From assembly GCF_012676905.1 (NCBI RefSeq), contig NZ_CP051428.1, positions 411,501 to 475,500 of the forward strand: a DNA stretch of 64,000 nt, written 5' to 3'. How positions within the stretch are numbered: the stretch's first letter is position 1; each line of letters opens with the position of its first letter. The notes below the pieces were generated by a model. The model had not been told where the DNA came from. It did no database searches and saw only the letters and a list, made by a program, of their open reading frames with translations. The position numbers and the translations under genes are program-made. This DNA comes from Paenibacillus albicereus. GTDB taxonomy: Bacteria; Bacillota; Bacilli; Paenibacillales; Paenibacillaceae. Positions 16,090 through 24,689 of this stretch are shown here, one piece after another.

Positions 16090-17928
16090 TTACGGCCGCA
16101 GCTCCGCGGCGGCCAGCTCAGGCGCGGCGAGGCAGGTCTCCAGCCAGACGTTCTTGAGGTCGACCCAGCCGAGCCGGTTGAGGCGCACGCCCTGCACGGA
16201 CGGATGGAGGTAGGTGCTGAGCTGCTGGTGGTGCAGGAAGATGATCGAGCCGTCGTCGCGCAGCTGCTCCTCGACCTGCCTCAGGATCTGCCGGCGTCCG
16301 GCCGCGTCCGCTGTCGCCAGGGCGGCATCGATCCGTCCCCGGATCCAGGTCTGCGTATCGTCCGTCAGGAAGTTGCCCAGGATGCAATTGCCGTGCTCGT
16401 AGGCCTCGATCTCGCACACCTCGTCCTCGGCGATGACGATGCACCAGATCGTCAGATCGGCTTGGCGAAAGCCGGATTCGCAGGTGATTCCCTCCAGCTC
16501 CAGCTCGACGCGGATGCCCCAATCGGCCAGCTTGCGCGTGATCCAGCCTGCCTCGTCCTTGTACTTGGACTGCGCGATCAAGCGGATCGGCGTGCCGTCG
16601 TACTCCGCCTCCCGCAGGGCGGCGCGCAGCCGATCCGGCCGGGGCGGCTCGGGGGAGCGCATCGCGCTCGTTTCCGGGAGGAAGCCGTAAGCCGGCAGGA
16701 TGCTCTTGTCCTTGAGCTCTCCCAGCAGCTCGGACGGATCAAGAATCATGCGCACCGCCCTCCGGAACGCTTCGGACTGATGCGGACCGGGCTTGTTCAT
16801 GTTCCAGCCGAGCATGGCGCAGCCGTGGTTCACGTTGTGGATGGACGACCATTCCTCCGACGGCGGAGCCGTCTCGGGCTCGTGGTAGAAGCCGTCGCGG
16901 ATGCGCAGCAGCCCGGGTACGCTCGGCGCGACCGAGGCCGGCTGGCAGCTCTCGGGCAGGACGACCATGTCGACGGCGTCGAGATAAGGGCGGCCGCCAT
17001 AATACGGCTCATGGGCGCCCAGCTCCAGGCCGCAGGAGGTGTGCTTGAGCAGCCGGAACGGACCGGTGCCGATCGGACGCTTCCAGAACTCCTCCTCCGG
17101 CAGGCCCCGCAGCCCTTCCGGCAGCAGCGCGGCGGCGCCGGCGCAGACGAAGCGGTCGAAGATGAAGTTCGGCTTTTCCAGATAGAAGCGCACGACATGG
17201 GAGCCTACCGTCTCCACGCTCCGCACGCTGCGCATGAGCCAGCGGTTGAAGCCGTGGCGCAGCCGCTCGAAGGTGAACGCGACATCGCGCGAGTTCAGCT
17301 CGGCGCCGTCGTGGAACAGCACCCCCTTGCGCAGGAAGAAGGTCCACACGGTTCCATCTCCGTTCACGCTCCAGTGATGCGCGGCGGCGGGGATGATGCG
17401 CTCGTTCTCCTCGCTGTACTGGAGCAGCCGGTCGTACAGCTGGCGCATCACATGCGCGTCCAGCGCATAGTTGAGATGCGAAGGATCCAGGGTGCGCACG
17501 CCGTACAGCAGCGGAAAGCGAAGCGTGTCGCGCGGCGGCTGGCCTTGCTGCTGTTCCTTGAGGTAGCCGAACCGTCCATCCAGCCATTGGAGGAACCGTT
17601 CCCTCGCGGCCGTGCCGCCGGCGTACTGGCCGATCAGCTCGAAGGCGGCCGGATAGTTGCCCGCCTCGGCTTCCGCCTGGAGCAGCTCCATCAGGTAAGG
17701 CTCCTTAGGGTGGCGGAACACGATCCGCGAACGATGGCCGCGTCCGCGTCCGGGAAGCCACTCGATCAGCTGCTCCTCCTGCAGCCGGCGAAGGATGAGC
17801 TTGGCGTTGCGGGGGGTGCAGAACAGCGCGGCGGCGATGCCGTCCAGCGTCGCCTCGACGGGCGAGCCGGGTGCCGAATCGCCCGAAAACCGCTCCATGA
17901 GGGACAAGTATCGTTCAGTCGCATACAT
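16090..17928 (-). CDS. SgrR-type regulator with solute-binding domain
   Basis: 612 aa. Residues 1-120 form the SgrR_N winged-helix domain (LDGIAAALFCTPRNAKLILRRLQEEQLIEWLPGRGRGHRS). Residues about 150-600 resemble an oligopeptide-binding protein (family SBP_bac_5: LRFPLLYGVRTLDPSHLNYALDAH, WTFFLRKGVLFHDGAELNSRDVAFTFERL, RPIGTGPFRLL) without a signal peptide, so it senses a ligand in the cytoplasm. Such regulators in Bacillota usually control neighbouring transport genes; none is adjacent. The ATG follows AGAAGGAGG. Promoter at 17985-18013. Confidence 0.9.
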   Translation of the reverse strand: MYATERYLSLMERFSGDSAPGSPVEATLDGIAAALFCTPRNAKLILRRLQEEQLIEWLPGRGRGHRSRIVFRHPKEPYLMELLQAEAEAGNYPAAFELIGQYAGGTAARERFLQWLDGRFGYLKEQQQGQPPRDTLRFPLLYGVRTLDPSHLNYALDAHVMRQLYDRLLQYSEENERIIPAAAHHWSVNGDGTVWTFFLRKGVLFHDGAELNSRDVAFTFERLRHGFNRWLMRSVRSVETVGSHVVRFYLEKPNFIFDRFVCAGAAALLPEGLRGLPEEEFWKRPIGTGPFRLLKHTSCGLELGAHEPYYGGRPYLDAVDMVVLPESCQPASVAPSVPGLLRIRDGFYHEPETAPPSEEWSSIHNVNHGCAMLGWNMNKPGPHQSEAFRRAVRMILDPSELLGELKDKSILPAYGFLPETSAMRSPEPPRPDRLRAALREAEYDGTPIRLIAQSKYKDEAGWITRKLADWGIRVELELEGITCESGFRQADLTIWCIVIAEDEVCEIEAYEHGNCILGNFLTDDTQTWIRGRIDAALATADAAGRRQILRQVEEQLRDDGSIIFLHHQQLSTYLHPSVQGVRLNRLGWVDLKNVWLETCLAAPELAAAELRP

Positions 17929-17984
17929 TGAGGTTGGCCTCCTTCTGGCTGGCGGACTGGCAAAAGAGGAAAAGAGTTGAAGTG

Positions 17985-18013
17985 ATTATACGCTTTTTAG
18001 CCCTTTTTGCCTA
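17985..18013 (-). promoter_or_regulatory. Sigma-A promoter of the SgrR-type gene
   Basis: Minus strand -35 TAGGCA (18008-18013), 17-nt spacer, -10 TATAAT (17985-17990), about 55 nt upstream of the start codon. Confidence 0.6.
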
Positions 18014-18022
18014 GCGCATACT

Positions 18023-18231
18023 GGAGTCAGATCAAGCGAACGGAGATGAGGGGCATGTTGGAGATTCAGTATGTGTCGGAGAAGCTGGAGCAGTTCCGCC
18101 AGGAGGAGGGCCGGAACGTCAGCCGCAGGGGAGCGCTGCTTCGGCAGCTCGGCGAAAGGACGTTCAGACGATGGAGCCAGATCAATCGGACGGGAGATGA
18201 GGACCATGATGGAAGAGCAATATCTGGCTGA
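18023..18231 (+). repeat. 150-bp tandem duplication carrying two small ORFs
   Basis: The segment beginning GGAGTCAGATCAAGCG at 18023 recurs at 18173 as GGAGCCAGATCAATCG, exactly 150 bp later, and similarity continues through the ribosome site, start codon and first about 16 codons of both small ORFs (GAGAAGCTGGAGCAGTTCCG in both). Confidence 0.8.
18055..18231 (+). CDS. Small protein, paralogue of the next ORF
   Basis: 58 aa, starting MLEIQYVSEKLEQFRQEEG. Charged, probably helical, no signal peptide or membrane segment. The ATG at 18055 has GATGAGGGG just upstream. It overlaps the second copy by 26 nt. Function unknown; the conserved N-terminal 17 residues shared with the next ORF argue that both are translated. 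Confidence 0.55.
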   Translation: MLEIQYVSEKLEQFRQEEGRNVSRRGALLRQLGERTFRRWSQINRTGDEDHDGRAISG

Positions 18232-18391
18232 GAAGCTGGAGCAGTTCCGGCAGGAGCGGTACCGAAGGCTGGAGCGGCAAGGGATCTGGCGTCTGGACCT
18301 GGAACAGGACGCGCCGGCCGGGCGTTCGGGAGAATCCCGGCTCGGAAGGACGCTCATCGCGATCGCTTCGCTGCTGTCCCTGCGCCGCTGA
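18206..18391 (+). CDS. Small protein, paralogue of the previous ORF
   Basis: 61 aa, MMEEQYLAEKLEQFRQERY at the start, ending in a short hydrophobic stretch (TLIAIASLLSLRR). Begins at 18206 or 18209 after GATGAGGACC. The N-terminal half is a duplicated copy of the preceding small protein; the C-terminal halves differ. Unknown function. Confidence 0.6.
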   Translation: MMEEQYLAEKLEQFRQERYRRLERQGIWRLDLEQDAPAGRSGESRLGRTLIAIASLLSLRR

Positions 18392-18694
18392 GGCGGCGGG
18401 ACGGGCGGCGGGCTTTTTTTTATTTTATTCTATTCTTCCCTATGCGGGCCTAAAAGAGGAAAAGAAGGCCGGAGGACAGACTCCTTTTGCGCCGGACGGC
18501 AAGGGACGGCTTTTGATGTGGAGCGCCGGGCTCGTGGCGAGCGGGCTTGAACCGGCGGAGCCGGCTCGCCGAGCTTCGGGCCGGCGGCCCGAGCCCTTTT
18601 CGCTTGTCCGCCGCAGCGGCCCAAGCCATCGGCTTGACCCCCCCATAAAGTAGTAAGGCAGCGACAAGCTGCGAGCGACAAGGGGGCGGTTCGA
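18392..18694 (+). other. Intergenic stretch without a recognised gene
   Basis: Contains a weak terminator-like element just after the small ORF (GTCCC...GGGAC pairing at about 18377-18403, with an eight-T run at about 18413) and a hairpin CGGGCC-GGC-GGCCCG near 18577-18597 followed by GAGCCCTTTT. No protein-coding sequence is supported. Confidence 0.4.
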
Positions 18695-19888
18695 ATGATG
18701 GATTGGCCATGGCTGCCTGCCGTGCTGCTGCCTGTCGCGGCCGGCGCCTGGTGGCTGGCCGGACAGGCCGGGGCTTGGCTGGCGGAACGAAGCATGCCGG
18801 AGCATGAGCCGGGCGAGGTGCTGGTGAAGTTCGCCGAGGGGCTTTCGCTGGAGGGCAAGCGCCGTATCCATCGGCGCTGCGGCTGCGAGATCGTCGAGGA
18901 GCTGGGACGGACAGGCTTGCAGGTCGTCCGCTCCGCGCAGGGACGGGCGAGCGCGCGGCGGCTCAAGGAGCGCTACGAGCGGCATCCCGGCGTAGAGTTC
19001 GCGGAGCCGAACTTCGTCTACCGGACGTGCCTCGTGCCCGATGATCCTTACTACAGCCTGCAGCACGGGCCGAGACAGATCGGCGCGGAGCTGGCGTGGG
19101 AGACGACGCGGGGGGACCGGCGCATCATCATCGCCGTGCTCGACACGGGCATCGACTCGGCGCATCCGGACCTGGCGGGCAAGGTGCTGCCTGGAAAGGA
19201 CTTCGTCGACCCGGACGGAACGGGAGAAGACGGCAACGGCCACGGCACGCATGTGGCCGGCATCGCGGCGGCAGAGGCGGACAACGGCATCGGCATCGCC
19301 GGCATCGCGCCGGGCGTCTCGCTGCTGCCGGTGCGCGTGCTGGACGCCTCCGGCAACGGCACGCTGCGGCGCATCGCCGCCGGCATCCGCTATGCGGCCG
19401 ATCAAGGCGCGCAGGTCATCAACCTCAGCCTCGGCGGTCCGGCGCGCTCCTCGGCGCTGCGGTCGGCGATCCGCTACGCGGTCGCCAAGGGCGCCGTCGT
19501 CGTCGCCGCGGCGGGCAATACGGGCTCGTCCGATCCGGTCTATCCCGGCGCATACGACGAGGTGATCGCCGTCGGATCGGTCGATCATCAGGACTTGCCT
19601 TCGGCGTTTTCCGCCTACGGGCCGTGGGTGGAGCTCGCCGCTCCCGGCGAGCGGATCGCCTCGACCTACGCCGGAGGACGGTACACGTACTTCAGCGGCA
19701 CCTCGATGGCCGCTCCGCATGTGGCAGGAGCAGCCGCCCTGCTGGCGAGCCTCGGGTTCACCGGCGAGCAGATCCGCGCCCGGCTGCTGGCGACGGCCGA
19801 TCGGACGGGAGACGGCGGGCTGTGCTGGGCCCATGGCCGCGTCGATGCCGGACGAGCGGTCGCAGACGACGCTCCGCCGGAGGGCTGA
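18695..19888 (+). CDS. Subtilisin-like serine peptidase (S8)
   Basis: 397-aa subtilase of the thermitase type. A hydrophobic N-terminus (WLPAVLLPVAAGAWWLAGQAGAWLA) acts as signal or anchor. Residues about 38-110 are an inhibitor_I9/fervidolysin-like propeptide (PGEVLVKFAEGLSLEGKRRIH...VEFAEPNFVYR). Catalytic triad visible: Asp150 in VLDTGID, His183 in GHGTHVAG, Ser337 in SGTSMAAPHVAG; the oxyanion region is AAAGNTGS. Secreted or membrane-tethered endopeptidase. Start 18695 (or 18698) follows AAGGGGGCGG. Stands alone with a downstream terminator. Confidence 0.93.
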   Translation: MMDWPWLPAVLLPVAAGAWWLAGQAGAWLAERSMPEHEPGEVLVKFAEGLSLEGKRRIHRRCGCEIVEELGRTGLQVVRSAQGRASARRLKERYERHPGVEFAEPNFVYRTCLVPDDPYYSLQHGPRQIGAELAWETTRGDRRIIIAVLDTGIDSAHPDLAGKVLPGKDFVDPDGTGEDGNGHGTHVAGIAAAEADNGIGIAGIAPGVSLLPVRVLDASGNGTLRRIAAGIRYAADQGAQVINLSLGGPARSSALRSAIRYAVAKGAVVVAAAGNTGSSDPVYPGAYDEVIAVGSVDHQDLPSAFSAYGPWVELAAPGERIASTYAGGRYTYFSGTSMAAPHVAGAAALLASLGFTGEQIRARLLATADRTGDGGLCWAHGRVDAGRAVADDAPPEG

Positions 19889-19969
19889 GGCGCCGCATCC
19901 GGCGATGGAAGCTCAATCGCGCTGCGGGCTTCGTCGCGGCTCGGTCCATGGGGCCACGGCCGCGCGCAG

Positions 19970-20008
19970 AAAGAGCCTTTCGAGTCCGACTCGAAAGGCT
20001 CTTTCTTT
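19970..20008. terminator. Bidirectional terminator between subtilase and MFS genes
   Basis: Perfect 16-bp arms (AAAGAGCCTTTCGAGT) around a CCG loop, followed by TTTCTTTCTT. Confidence 0.88.
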
Positions 20009-20037
20009 CTTGATCCGGCATCGGCTGCCGCAGGAGA

Positions 20038-21468
20038 TCAGCCGGCGGAAGCGGGCTGGACGGAATTCTGCGCCTGGCCGCCACGCGGCTTGCCGGCAGG
20101 CAGCGCGAGCAGCAGCAGCACGTTGAGCGCGGCGAAGCCCGCGATCAGCAGGAAGACGGCATGGAGGCCGCTGCCCAGGTCGGCGGAGGTTCCGCCGGTT
20201 TGATAATATCGGTTGAACAGAAGGCCGAACAGCGCCACGCTGATCGTTTGGCCGAACGCGTTCATGAGCGCGTTGGTCGAGGTGGCGACGCCGCGCTGCT
20301 CGTACTCGACCGACGTCTGCACGGTGACAAGGATCGGCGTGTTGATGCAGCCGAGGCCGAAGCCGGCGACGGTCAGCAGCGCGACGAGCCAGACGAGCGG
20401 GGTGGACGGCTGCAGCAGCAGCAGCATCAGCGCCGCCGACGCGGCGATGATGACGCCTGCGGCCATGAAGCGCTTGGGACCTAGGCGGAACATATATCGG
20501 CCCGACAAGTTGGCCGCGAGCGGCCAGGCGATGGACATCGGCATGAGCGCGAAGCCCGAGGCGGTAGCCGAATGCCCCAGCAGCATCTGGATCCACAGCG
20601 GAGCGTAGATCGTCAGGCCCGAGCTGACGCCGAACATGACGAAGCCCATCGCGTACGGCACGCCGAGCCGGCGGCTGGCGAGCAGCCGGAGCGGGAGCAT
20701 CGGGTCCTTGGCCTTGCTTTCGATATAGAGGAACCATCCGAGCACGACGGCCGCGAAGGCCAGCAGTCCGACGATGAGCGGCGAATCCCAGGCATAGGCC
20801 TCGCCGCCGGTGAGCAGCGCGAACAGCAGGGCGCTGACCCACAGGGCGAACGTGATCGCCCCGGCGTAATCGACCGACGGCCGGACCGAGCGATCGCGCT
20901 CCTCCCGCAGGAACATCCATACGAGCGCGAACGAGACGGCTCCGATCGGCACGTTGATGTAGAAGATCCAGCGCCAGCTGAGGTGGTCGACGAACGTGCC
21001 GCCGACGACGGGGCCGATGAGTGCCGCGACGGACCAGACCGAGGCGAAGACGCCCTGGACCTTGCCGCGCTCCTCGCCCGGATACAGATCGCCGGCGATC
21101 GTGAAGGCGACCGGAGACAGCGCTCCGGCGCCGATGCCCTGGATGGCGCGGAAGACGATCAGCTGCTCCATCGTGGAGGCGGCGCCGCAGAGGACGGAGC
21201 CGAGCACGAAAAAGCCGATGCCGGCGGCAAACACCGGCTTGCGTCCGTACAGATCCGCGAGCTTGCCGAAAATCGGCGTGGTGACGCAGGTCGTCAGCGT
21301 ATAGATGGAGAAGATCCAGCTCAGCAGCGAGAGGCCGTGCAGCTCCCCTGCGATGCTTTTGGTCGCGGTGGTGACGACCGTCGCGTCGAGCGCTCCGACG
21401 AACAGGCCGAGCAGCAGGCCGATCGTGATGATCTTGCGGCCCGGACGGACGGGAAATTCGGTCGGCAT
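20038..21468 (-). CDS. DHA2-type MFS drug/proton antiporter
   Basis: 476-aa, 14-TM-type major facilitator of the DHA2 (EmrB/QacA) group. Motif A-like [12 protein letters not shown], motif C-like region [26 protein letters not shown] and motif D1 (LDATVVTTA) are present. Probably exports a lipophilic toxicant. The ATG at 21468 follows GGTAAAGGAG at good spacing; an in-frame TTG at 21487 is less likely. Divergent from the SufR-like regulator at 21604, with promoters that share an operator-like palindrome, so local control of export is likely. Confidence 0.92.
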   Translation of the reverse strand: MPTEFPVRPGRKIITIGLLLGLFVGALDATVVTTATKSIAGELHGLSLLSWIFSIYTLTTCVTTPIFGKLADLYGRKPVFAAGIGFFVLGSVLCGAASTMEQLIVFRAIQGIGAGALSPVAFTIAGDLYPGEERGKVQGVFASVWSVAALIGPVVGGTFVDHLSWRWIFYINVPIGAVSFALVWMFLREERDRSVRPSVDYAGAITFALWVSALLFALLTGGEAYAWDSPLIVGLLAFAAVVLGWFLYIESKAKDPMLPLRLLASRRLGVPYAMGFVMFGVSSGLTIYAPLWIQMLLGHSATASGFALMPMSIAWPLAANLSGRYMFRLGPKRFMAAGVIIAASAALMLLLLQPSTPLVWLVALLTVAGFGLGCINTPILVTVQTSVEYEQRGVATSTNALMNAFGQTISVALFGLLFNRYYQTGGTSADLGSGLHAVFLLIAGFAALNVLLLLALPAGKPRGGQAQNSVQPASAG

Positions 21469-21508
21469 GGGCCTCCACTCCTTTACCAATAAGAGAAAAG
21501 TCAGAAGG

Positions 21509-21554
21509 ATTGTATCCGGTTCCCTTTGACTTTGTCAACGCTTATCTTTACAAT
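21509..21554. promoter_or_regulatory. Face-to-face promoters sharing a TTGACTTTGTCAA palindrome
   Basis: Plus strand: -35 TTGACT (21526-21531), 17-nt spacer, -10 TACAAT (21549-21554), driving the regulator. Minus strand: -35 TTGACA (21533-21538), 18-nt spacer, -10 TACAAT (21509-21514), driving the MFS gene. The two -35 boxes together form the perfect 13-bp palindrome at 21526-21538, so a protein bound there would block both promoters. Confidence 0.8.
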
Positions 21555-21603
21555 CTAGGAAAAGAGCCGCGCAGGCGGCGAAGAGCGAGGGGAGAGGATA
21601 CGG

Positions 21604-22281
21604 ATGTCGACGAAAGACAAACAGCCCGAGAGCGCCAGCGCGACCCGGACCCGCAGGCAGATCGTGGATCTCCTGAAGCAGCACGGCCCGCTCGACGCCG
21701 CCGCGCTGGCCGGACGGCTCGGCGTCTCCGGCATGGCGGTGCGGCAGCATCTGTACGGACTGGAGAAGGAAGGGCTGATCGACCACCGCGAGGAGCCGCG
21801 CGCGATGGGCCGGCCGGCCAAGCTATGGGCGCTGACGTCCGAGGCCAATCGGCTGTTCCCGGCGGGCTACGCGGAGCTGACGATCGGTCTCATGGACTCG
21901 GTGCGCGAGACGTTCGGCGAGGAGGGGCTCGAAAAGCTGCTTGCCGTCCGCAACGGCAAGCAGATCGCCCACTATTCCTTGCCTGCGGGCGAGGCGGAGC
22001 AAGCGGTGGAGAGCGGATCGCTGCTGGAGGAGAAGCTGCGGCGGCTCGTCGAGCTCCGCACGGCGGAGGGCTATATGGCCGAGTACGAGCGGGAGCCGGA
22101 CGGGACGTACGTCTTCACCGAGAAGCATTGCCCGATCTGCGACGCGGCCCAGGCTTGCGCCAGCCTGTGCCGGTTCGAGACCGGCATGATTCGCGGCGTG
22201 CTCGGCGAGGGCGTCGAGGTCGAGCGGACCGAGCATCTGCTGAGCGGCGGCCGACGCTGCGTGTACCGCATCGCGCCCTGA
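21604..22281 (+). CDS. SufR-like HTH regulator with Cys cluster
   Basis: 225-aa regulator. Winged HTH at about residues 15-75 (RRQIVDLLKQHGPLDAAALAGRLGVSGMAVRQHLYGLEKEGLIDHREEPRAMGRPAKLWAL), a helical middle domain and a C-terminal Cys motif HCPICDAAQACASLCRFE with Cys176, Cys179, Cys185 and Cys189. This arrangement is found in SufR-like [Fe-S] regulators of Gram-positive bacteria, so redox or Fe-S sensing is plausible. Divergent from and probably controlling the MFS exporter and itself. The ATG follows GGGGAGAGG. Confidence 0.87.
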   Translation: MSTKDKQPESASATRTRRQIVDLLKQHGPLDAAALAGRLGVSGMAVRQHLYGLEKEGLIDHREEPRAMGRPAKLWALTSEANRLFPAGYAELTIGLMDSVRETFGEEGLEKLLAVRNGKQIAHYSLPAGEAEQAVESGSLLEEKLRRLVELRTAEGYMAEYEREPDGTYVFTEKHCPICDAAQACASLCRFETGMIRGVLGEGVEVERTEHLLSGGRRCVYRIAP

Positions 22282-22316
22282 GCACGGGACAGCCAAGGGC
22301 AATAAAGTCCAAGCCG

Positions 22317-22362
22317 AAAAAGCTTCTCCATTCAGCCTGAAGGGCGATTGGAGAAGCTTTTT
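22317..22362. terminator. Bidirectional terminator between regulator and mtlD
   Basis: Arms AAAAAGCTTCTCCA and TGGAGAAGCTTTTT with a 17-base loop; serves the convergent regulator and mtlD genes. Confidence 0.87.
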
Positions 22363-22415
22363 GGGCATGATTCGGGCCTCCGTAGAATCGGGGGCAAGCC
22401 GCCGCCTTGGCGGGG

Positions 22416-23669
22416 TTACCGCCCGAGCCGGTCGTAAGCGGCGCAGACGGATCGCACAAGATCGTGCGTCCGCGGCAGGCCGAGCTTGCGGCTGAGCGCT
22501 CCTTCCAGTCCGTCCCGGCGGAGGAGGCGCTCCAGCTCGACCGATTCGGCATCGAGCGGATGGCGATAAGCGAGCGCGGCGGCGATCGCCTCCTGCAGCG
22601 CGGGCATCTCCAAGCCGAGCTCGTGTCCGAGCAGCAGCGGTCGGACGAGGCGGTCGCCCTGCCCCAGCTTGCGCCGCGGCGAGCGGGCGATGCGGCTGAT
22701 CTTGTCGGAGAGAGCGGGATTGGCGAAGCGCTGGAGCGTCTCCTCAATATAGGCCTCATGCTCGGCGGCGTCGAAGCCGTGGCGGCGGGCAAGCATCGTT
22801 CCGGTCTCCCGGAGCGCCTCCCGCACCTTGGACCGAACCGGCTCGCTGGCGAGCGCCTCCTGGATCGTGCGGAATCCGGCCAGGTAGCCGAAATAGGCGG
22901 CGGCGCAGTGGCCGGTGTTGACGGTGAACAGCTTGCGCTCCATCCATGGGTCGAGATCGCCCACGTAGCGGACGCCGCGGATGCGCCGCATCGGCTCCGC
23001 CCCGCCCTTTTCGACGATCCATTCCGAAAAGGGCTCGACGCGCACCGCGAGCGGATCCGGCTGCTTCTGAGCCGGGACGATGCGGTCGACCATCGAATCC
23101 GGAAAGGCCAGCTGCCGCTCGGCCGGCTCGCGAAGCCGTTCGGGCAAGTGCCGGAAGACGAGCCGCTTGAGCTGGCTGCTCGCCCGGATGCCGTTCTCGC
23201 AGGCGATGATCGGCAGCGGCCGGCCGACGGGCTTCGCCAGCCGGCTTTCCAGCGCCTTGGCCAGCACCTTGGCGATGGAGGGCAGCGCGGACAGGCCGAC
23301 GGCCGTCGTAATCAGCTCCGCCGTCTCGATGGCATCGGCCAGCTCCTTCTCTTTGCCGATCGCCACGGCGCCGACCGGTCCGACCGTCTCGCGCCTCCCG
23401 GCTTCGTCGGCATATTCGACCTCGTAGGCGCGATGCTCCCGCAGCAGGCGGATCTGCTCCGGATTCCGCGCGGCGAATACGATTTCGTAACCGGCTCTGG
23501 CCAGCGTGACGCCGACGAGGCCGCGGCCGATGTTGCCGGCTCCGAAGTGGACGGCCTTGGGCCGCGCGGGGGCAGGTTCCCGCACGGGGGACGAGTGGCT
23601 TGCCGGCTCGGCTCCGACTCGCCCGGCCGCGAGCTCCTGCATCGCCAGATTCGGTTGTGCTGCATTCAA
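22416..23669 (-). CDS. mtlD: Mannitol-1-phosphate 5-dehydrogenase
   Basis: NAD-dependent interconversion of fructose-6-phosphate and mannitol-1-phosphate. The signature AVHFGAGNIGRGLVG (nucleotide site), IACENGIRASSQLK, FPDSMVDRIVP and KLFTVNTGHCAAAYFGYLAG are all present. I place the start at a TTG (23669) behind GAAAGGGGAGCG, giving 417 aa with about 33 extra residues before the usual AVHFGAG start; no ATG lies closer than 23642. It is the second gene after a HAD phosphatase, 61 nt downstream, under a c-di-AMP riboswitch. No mannitol PTS genes are nearby, which suggests a biosynthetic direction. Confidence 0.93.
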   Translation of the reverse strand: MNAAQPNLAMQELAAGRVGAEPASHSSPVREPAPARPKAVHFGAGNIGRGLVGVTLARAGYEIVFAARNPEQIRLLREHRAYEVEYADEAGRRETVGPVGAVAIGKEKELADAIETAELITTAVGLSALPSIAKVLAKALESRLAKPVGRPLPIIACENGIRASSQLKRLVFRHLPERLREPAERQLAFPDSMVDRIVPAQKQPDPLAVRVEPFSEWIVEKGGAEPMRRIRGVRYVGDLDPWMERKLFTVNTGHCAAAYFGYLAGFRTIQEALASEPVRSKVREALRETGTMLARRHGFDAAEHEAYIEETLQRFANPALSDKISRIARSPRRKLGQGDRLVRPLLLGHELGLEMPALQEAIAAALAYRHPLDAESVELERLLRRDGLEGALSRKLGLPRTHDLVRSVCAAYDRLGR

Positions 23670-23730
23670 GATAGACGCTCCCCTTTCGAATCGAATCTTG
23701 TCTCTTTGCAATCGAATTCGGAATATTCGG

Positions 23731-24390
23731 TTAAATCATGACGTGGCGGTTGAAGTCGATTTGCTCCAGCGAGTCGGCTCGATGCGTGCAGGGGCCGAAC
23801 TCCAGGCTGCGCGTGATGGCGTTGGGCGTGACGACGCAGCGGATGCCGGCGGCGTGAGCGGCTTTGGCGCCGTTCGGCGAGTCCTCGATCGCGACCGTTT
23901 CCTCCGGCCGCACGCCGAGCGCTGCCATCGTCTGCAGGTAGAGCGCGGGATGAGGCTTGACATGCTCCACGTCGTCCGCGGTGCGGATCGCTTCGAAGTA
24001 GTCCGTCAGACCGAGCTGGCCGAGGAACCGGAGCACCCATTCGCGCTTGGAGCTGGAGGCGAGGCCGATGCGCAGTCCTTGGCGCCGGGCCTCGTCGAGG
24101 TAATGCTGGACGCCGGGACGAATCGCTTCCTGCCGCATCAGCTCGTCGTGGCGGCGGTGGATCGCCTCGCGGAACTCGGTTCGGTCGATCGGCAGGCCGA
24201 GATCGGTCATGAGGTATTCATAGGGATTGAAGCGGTGCAGGCTCGTGCCGATGCAGCCGGAGTACATCTCCAGCGTCAAGTGCACGCCATGCTCTTTGTA
24301 GGCATCATGGAAAGCGGTGTACCAGGCGGTTTCGGTGTCGATGATCGTTCCGTCGAAATCGAAAATGACGGCTTTGGTCGTTTGGTTCAT
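23731..24390 (-). CDS. HAD-IA phosphatase, candidate mannitol-1-phosphatase
   Basis: 219-aa HAD hydrolase with a C1 cap, beta-phosphoglucomutase/sugar-phosphatase-like. Motif I VIFDFDGTIIDTE (nucleophile and acid Asp), motif II LASSSKRE, motif III KPHPALY and motif IV IEDSPNG are intact. The ATG at 24390 follows AAAGGGCGC. First gene of a two-gene unit with mtlD and preceded by a ydaO-type leader. In Acinetobacter a HAD domain is fused to mannitol-1-phosphate dehydrogenase and makes mannitol as an osmolyte; by analogy this enzyme may remove phosphate from mannitol-1-phosphate. The substrate is inference. Confidence 0.85.
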   Translation of the reverse strand: MNQTTKAVIFDFDGTIIDTETAWYTAFHDAYKEHGVHLTLEMYSGCIGTSLHRFNPYEYLMTDLGLPIDRTEFREAIHRRHDELMRQEAIRPGVQHYLDEARRQGLRIGLASSSKREWVLRFLGQLGLTDYFEAIRTADDVEHVKPHPALYLQTMAALGVRPEETVAIEDSPNGAKAAHAAGIRCVVTPNAITRSLEFGPCTHRADSLEQIDFNRHVMI

Positions 24391-24480
24391 GGATCTGCGC
24401 CCTTTCATCGTGGAATCGGGCAGCCGAGACGGAAAGCGGGGGGCCAGCGCCCTCGCGGAAGGGAAGGCCTGGAGATGAGG

Positions 24481-24516
24481 ATAACGCAAAGAGGCCCATT
24501 GCGAGGCAATCGGGCC
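24481..24516 (-). terminator. Candidate terminator of the c-di-AMP riboswitch
   Basis: On the minus strand GGCCC-G-ATTGC pairs with GCAAT-GGGCC around a CTC-type loop (24493-24516) and is followed by TCTTTGCGTTAT. The T-tract is imperfect. Placed between the aptamer and the HAD gene, it is the likely expression platform. Confidence 0.6.
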
Positions 24517-24544
24517 ATGGAAGCTCACGCTGAAGGATGACCCA

Positions 24545-24683
24545 TCTCAGGCTGACGAGGTTAGCTGACGGACTCGGGTGGATGGTACCCTACGGATCGG
24601 CGCGGCTTGATGCCGCCCGAATCGATTCGCCCCTGAATAGTGGTTTCCCCGCTTCCCGGAATCGCTGCCGGGAACTAAGCACT
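24545..24683 (-). promoter_or_regulatory. c-di-AMP (ydaO/yuaA) riboswitch
   Basis: Read on the minus strand this has the ydaO hallmarks in order: GCTTAGTTCCCGG, GAAGCGGGGAAACCA, GGGGCGAATC, CGTAGGG, then the nearly invariant CCGTCAGCTAACCTCGTCAGC core, given here in part as GTCAGCTAACCTCG (24554-24567). Known ydaO switches turn genes off when c-di-AMP is high and usually control potassium transport, osmolyte or cell-wall functions. Here it precedes the HAD phosphatase and mtlD. Confidence 0.93.
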
Positions 24684-24689
24684 GGAGCT

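Noticed and set aside
16021-17931. 636-codon plus-strand open frame
   Set aside because: Antisense shadow of the SgrR-type gene, which has clear domains and a ribosome site.
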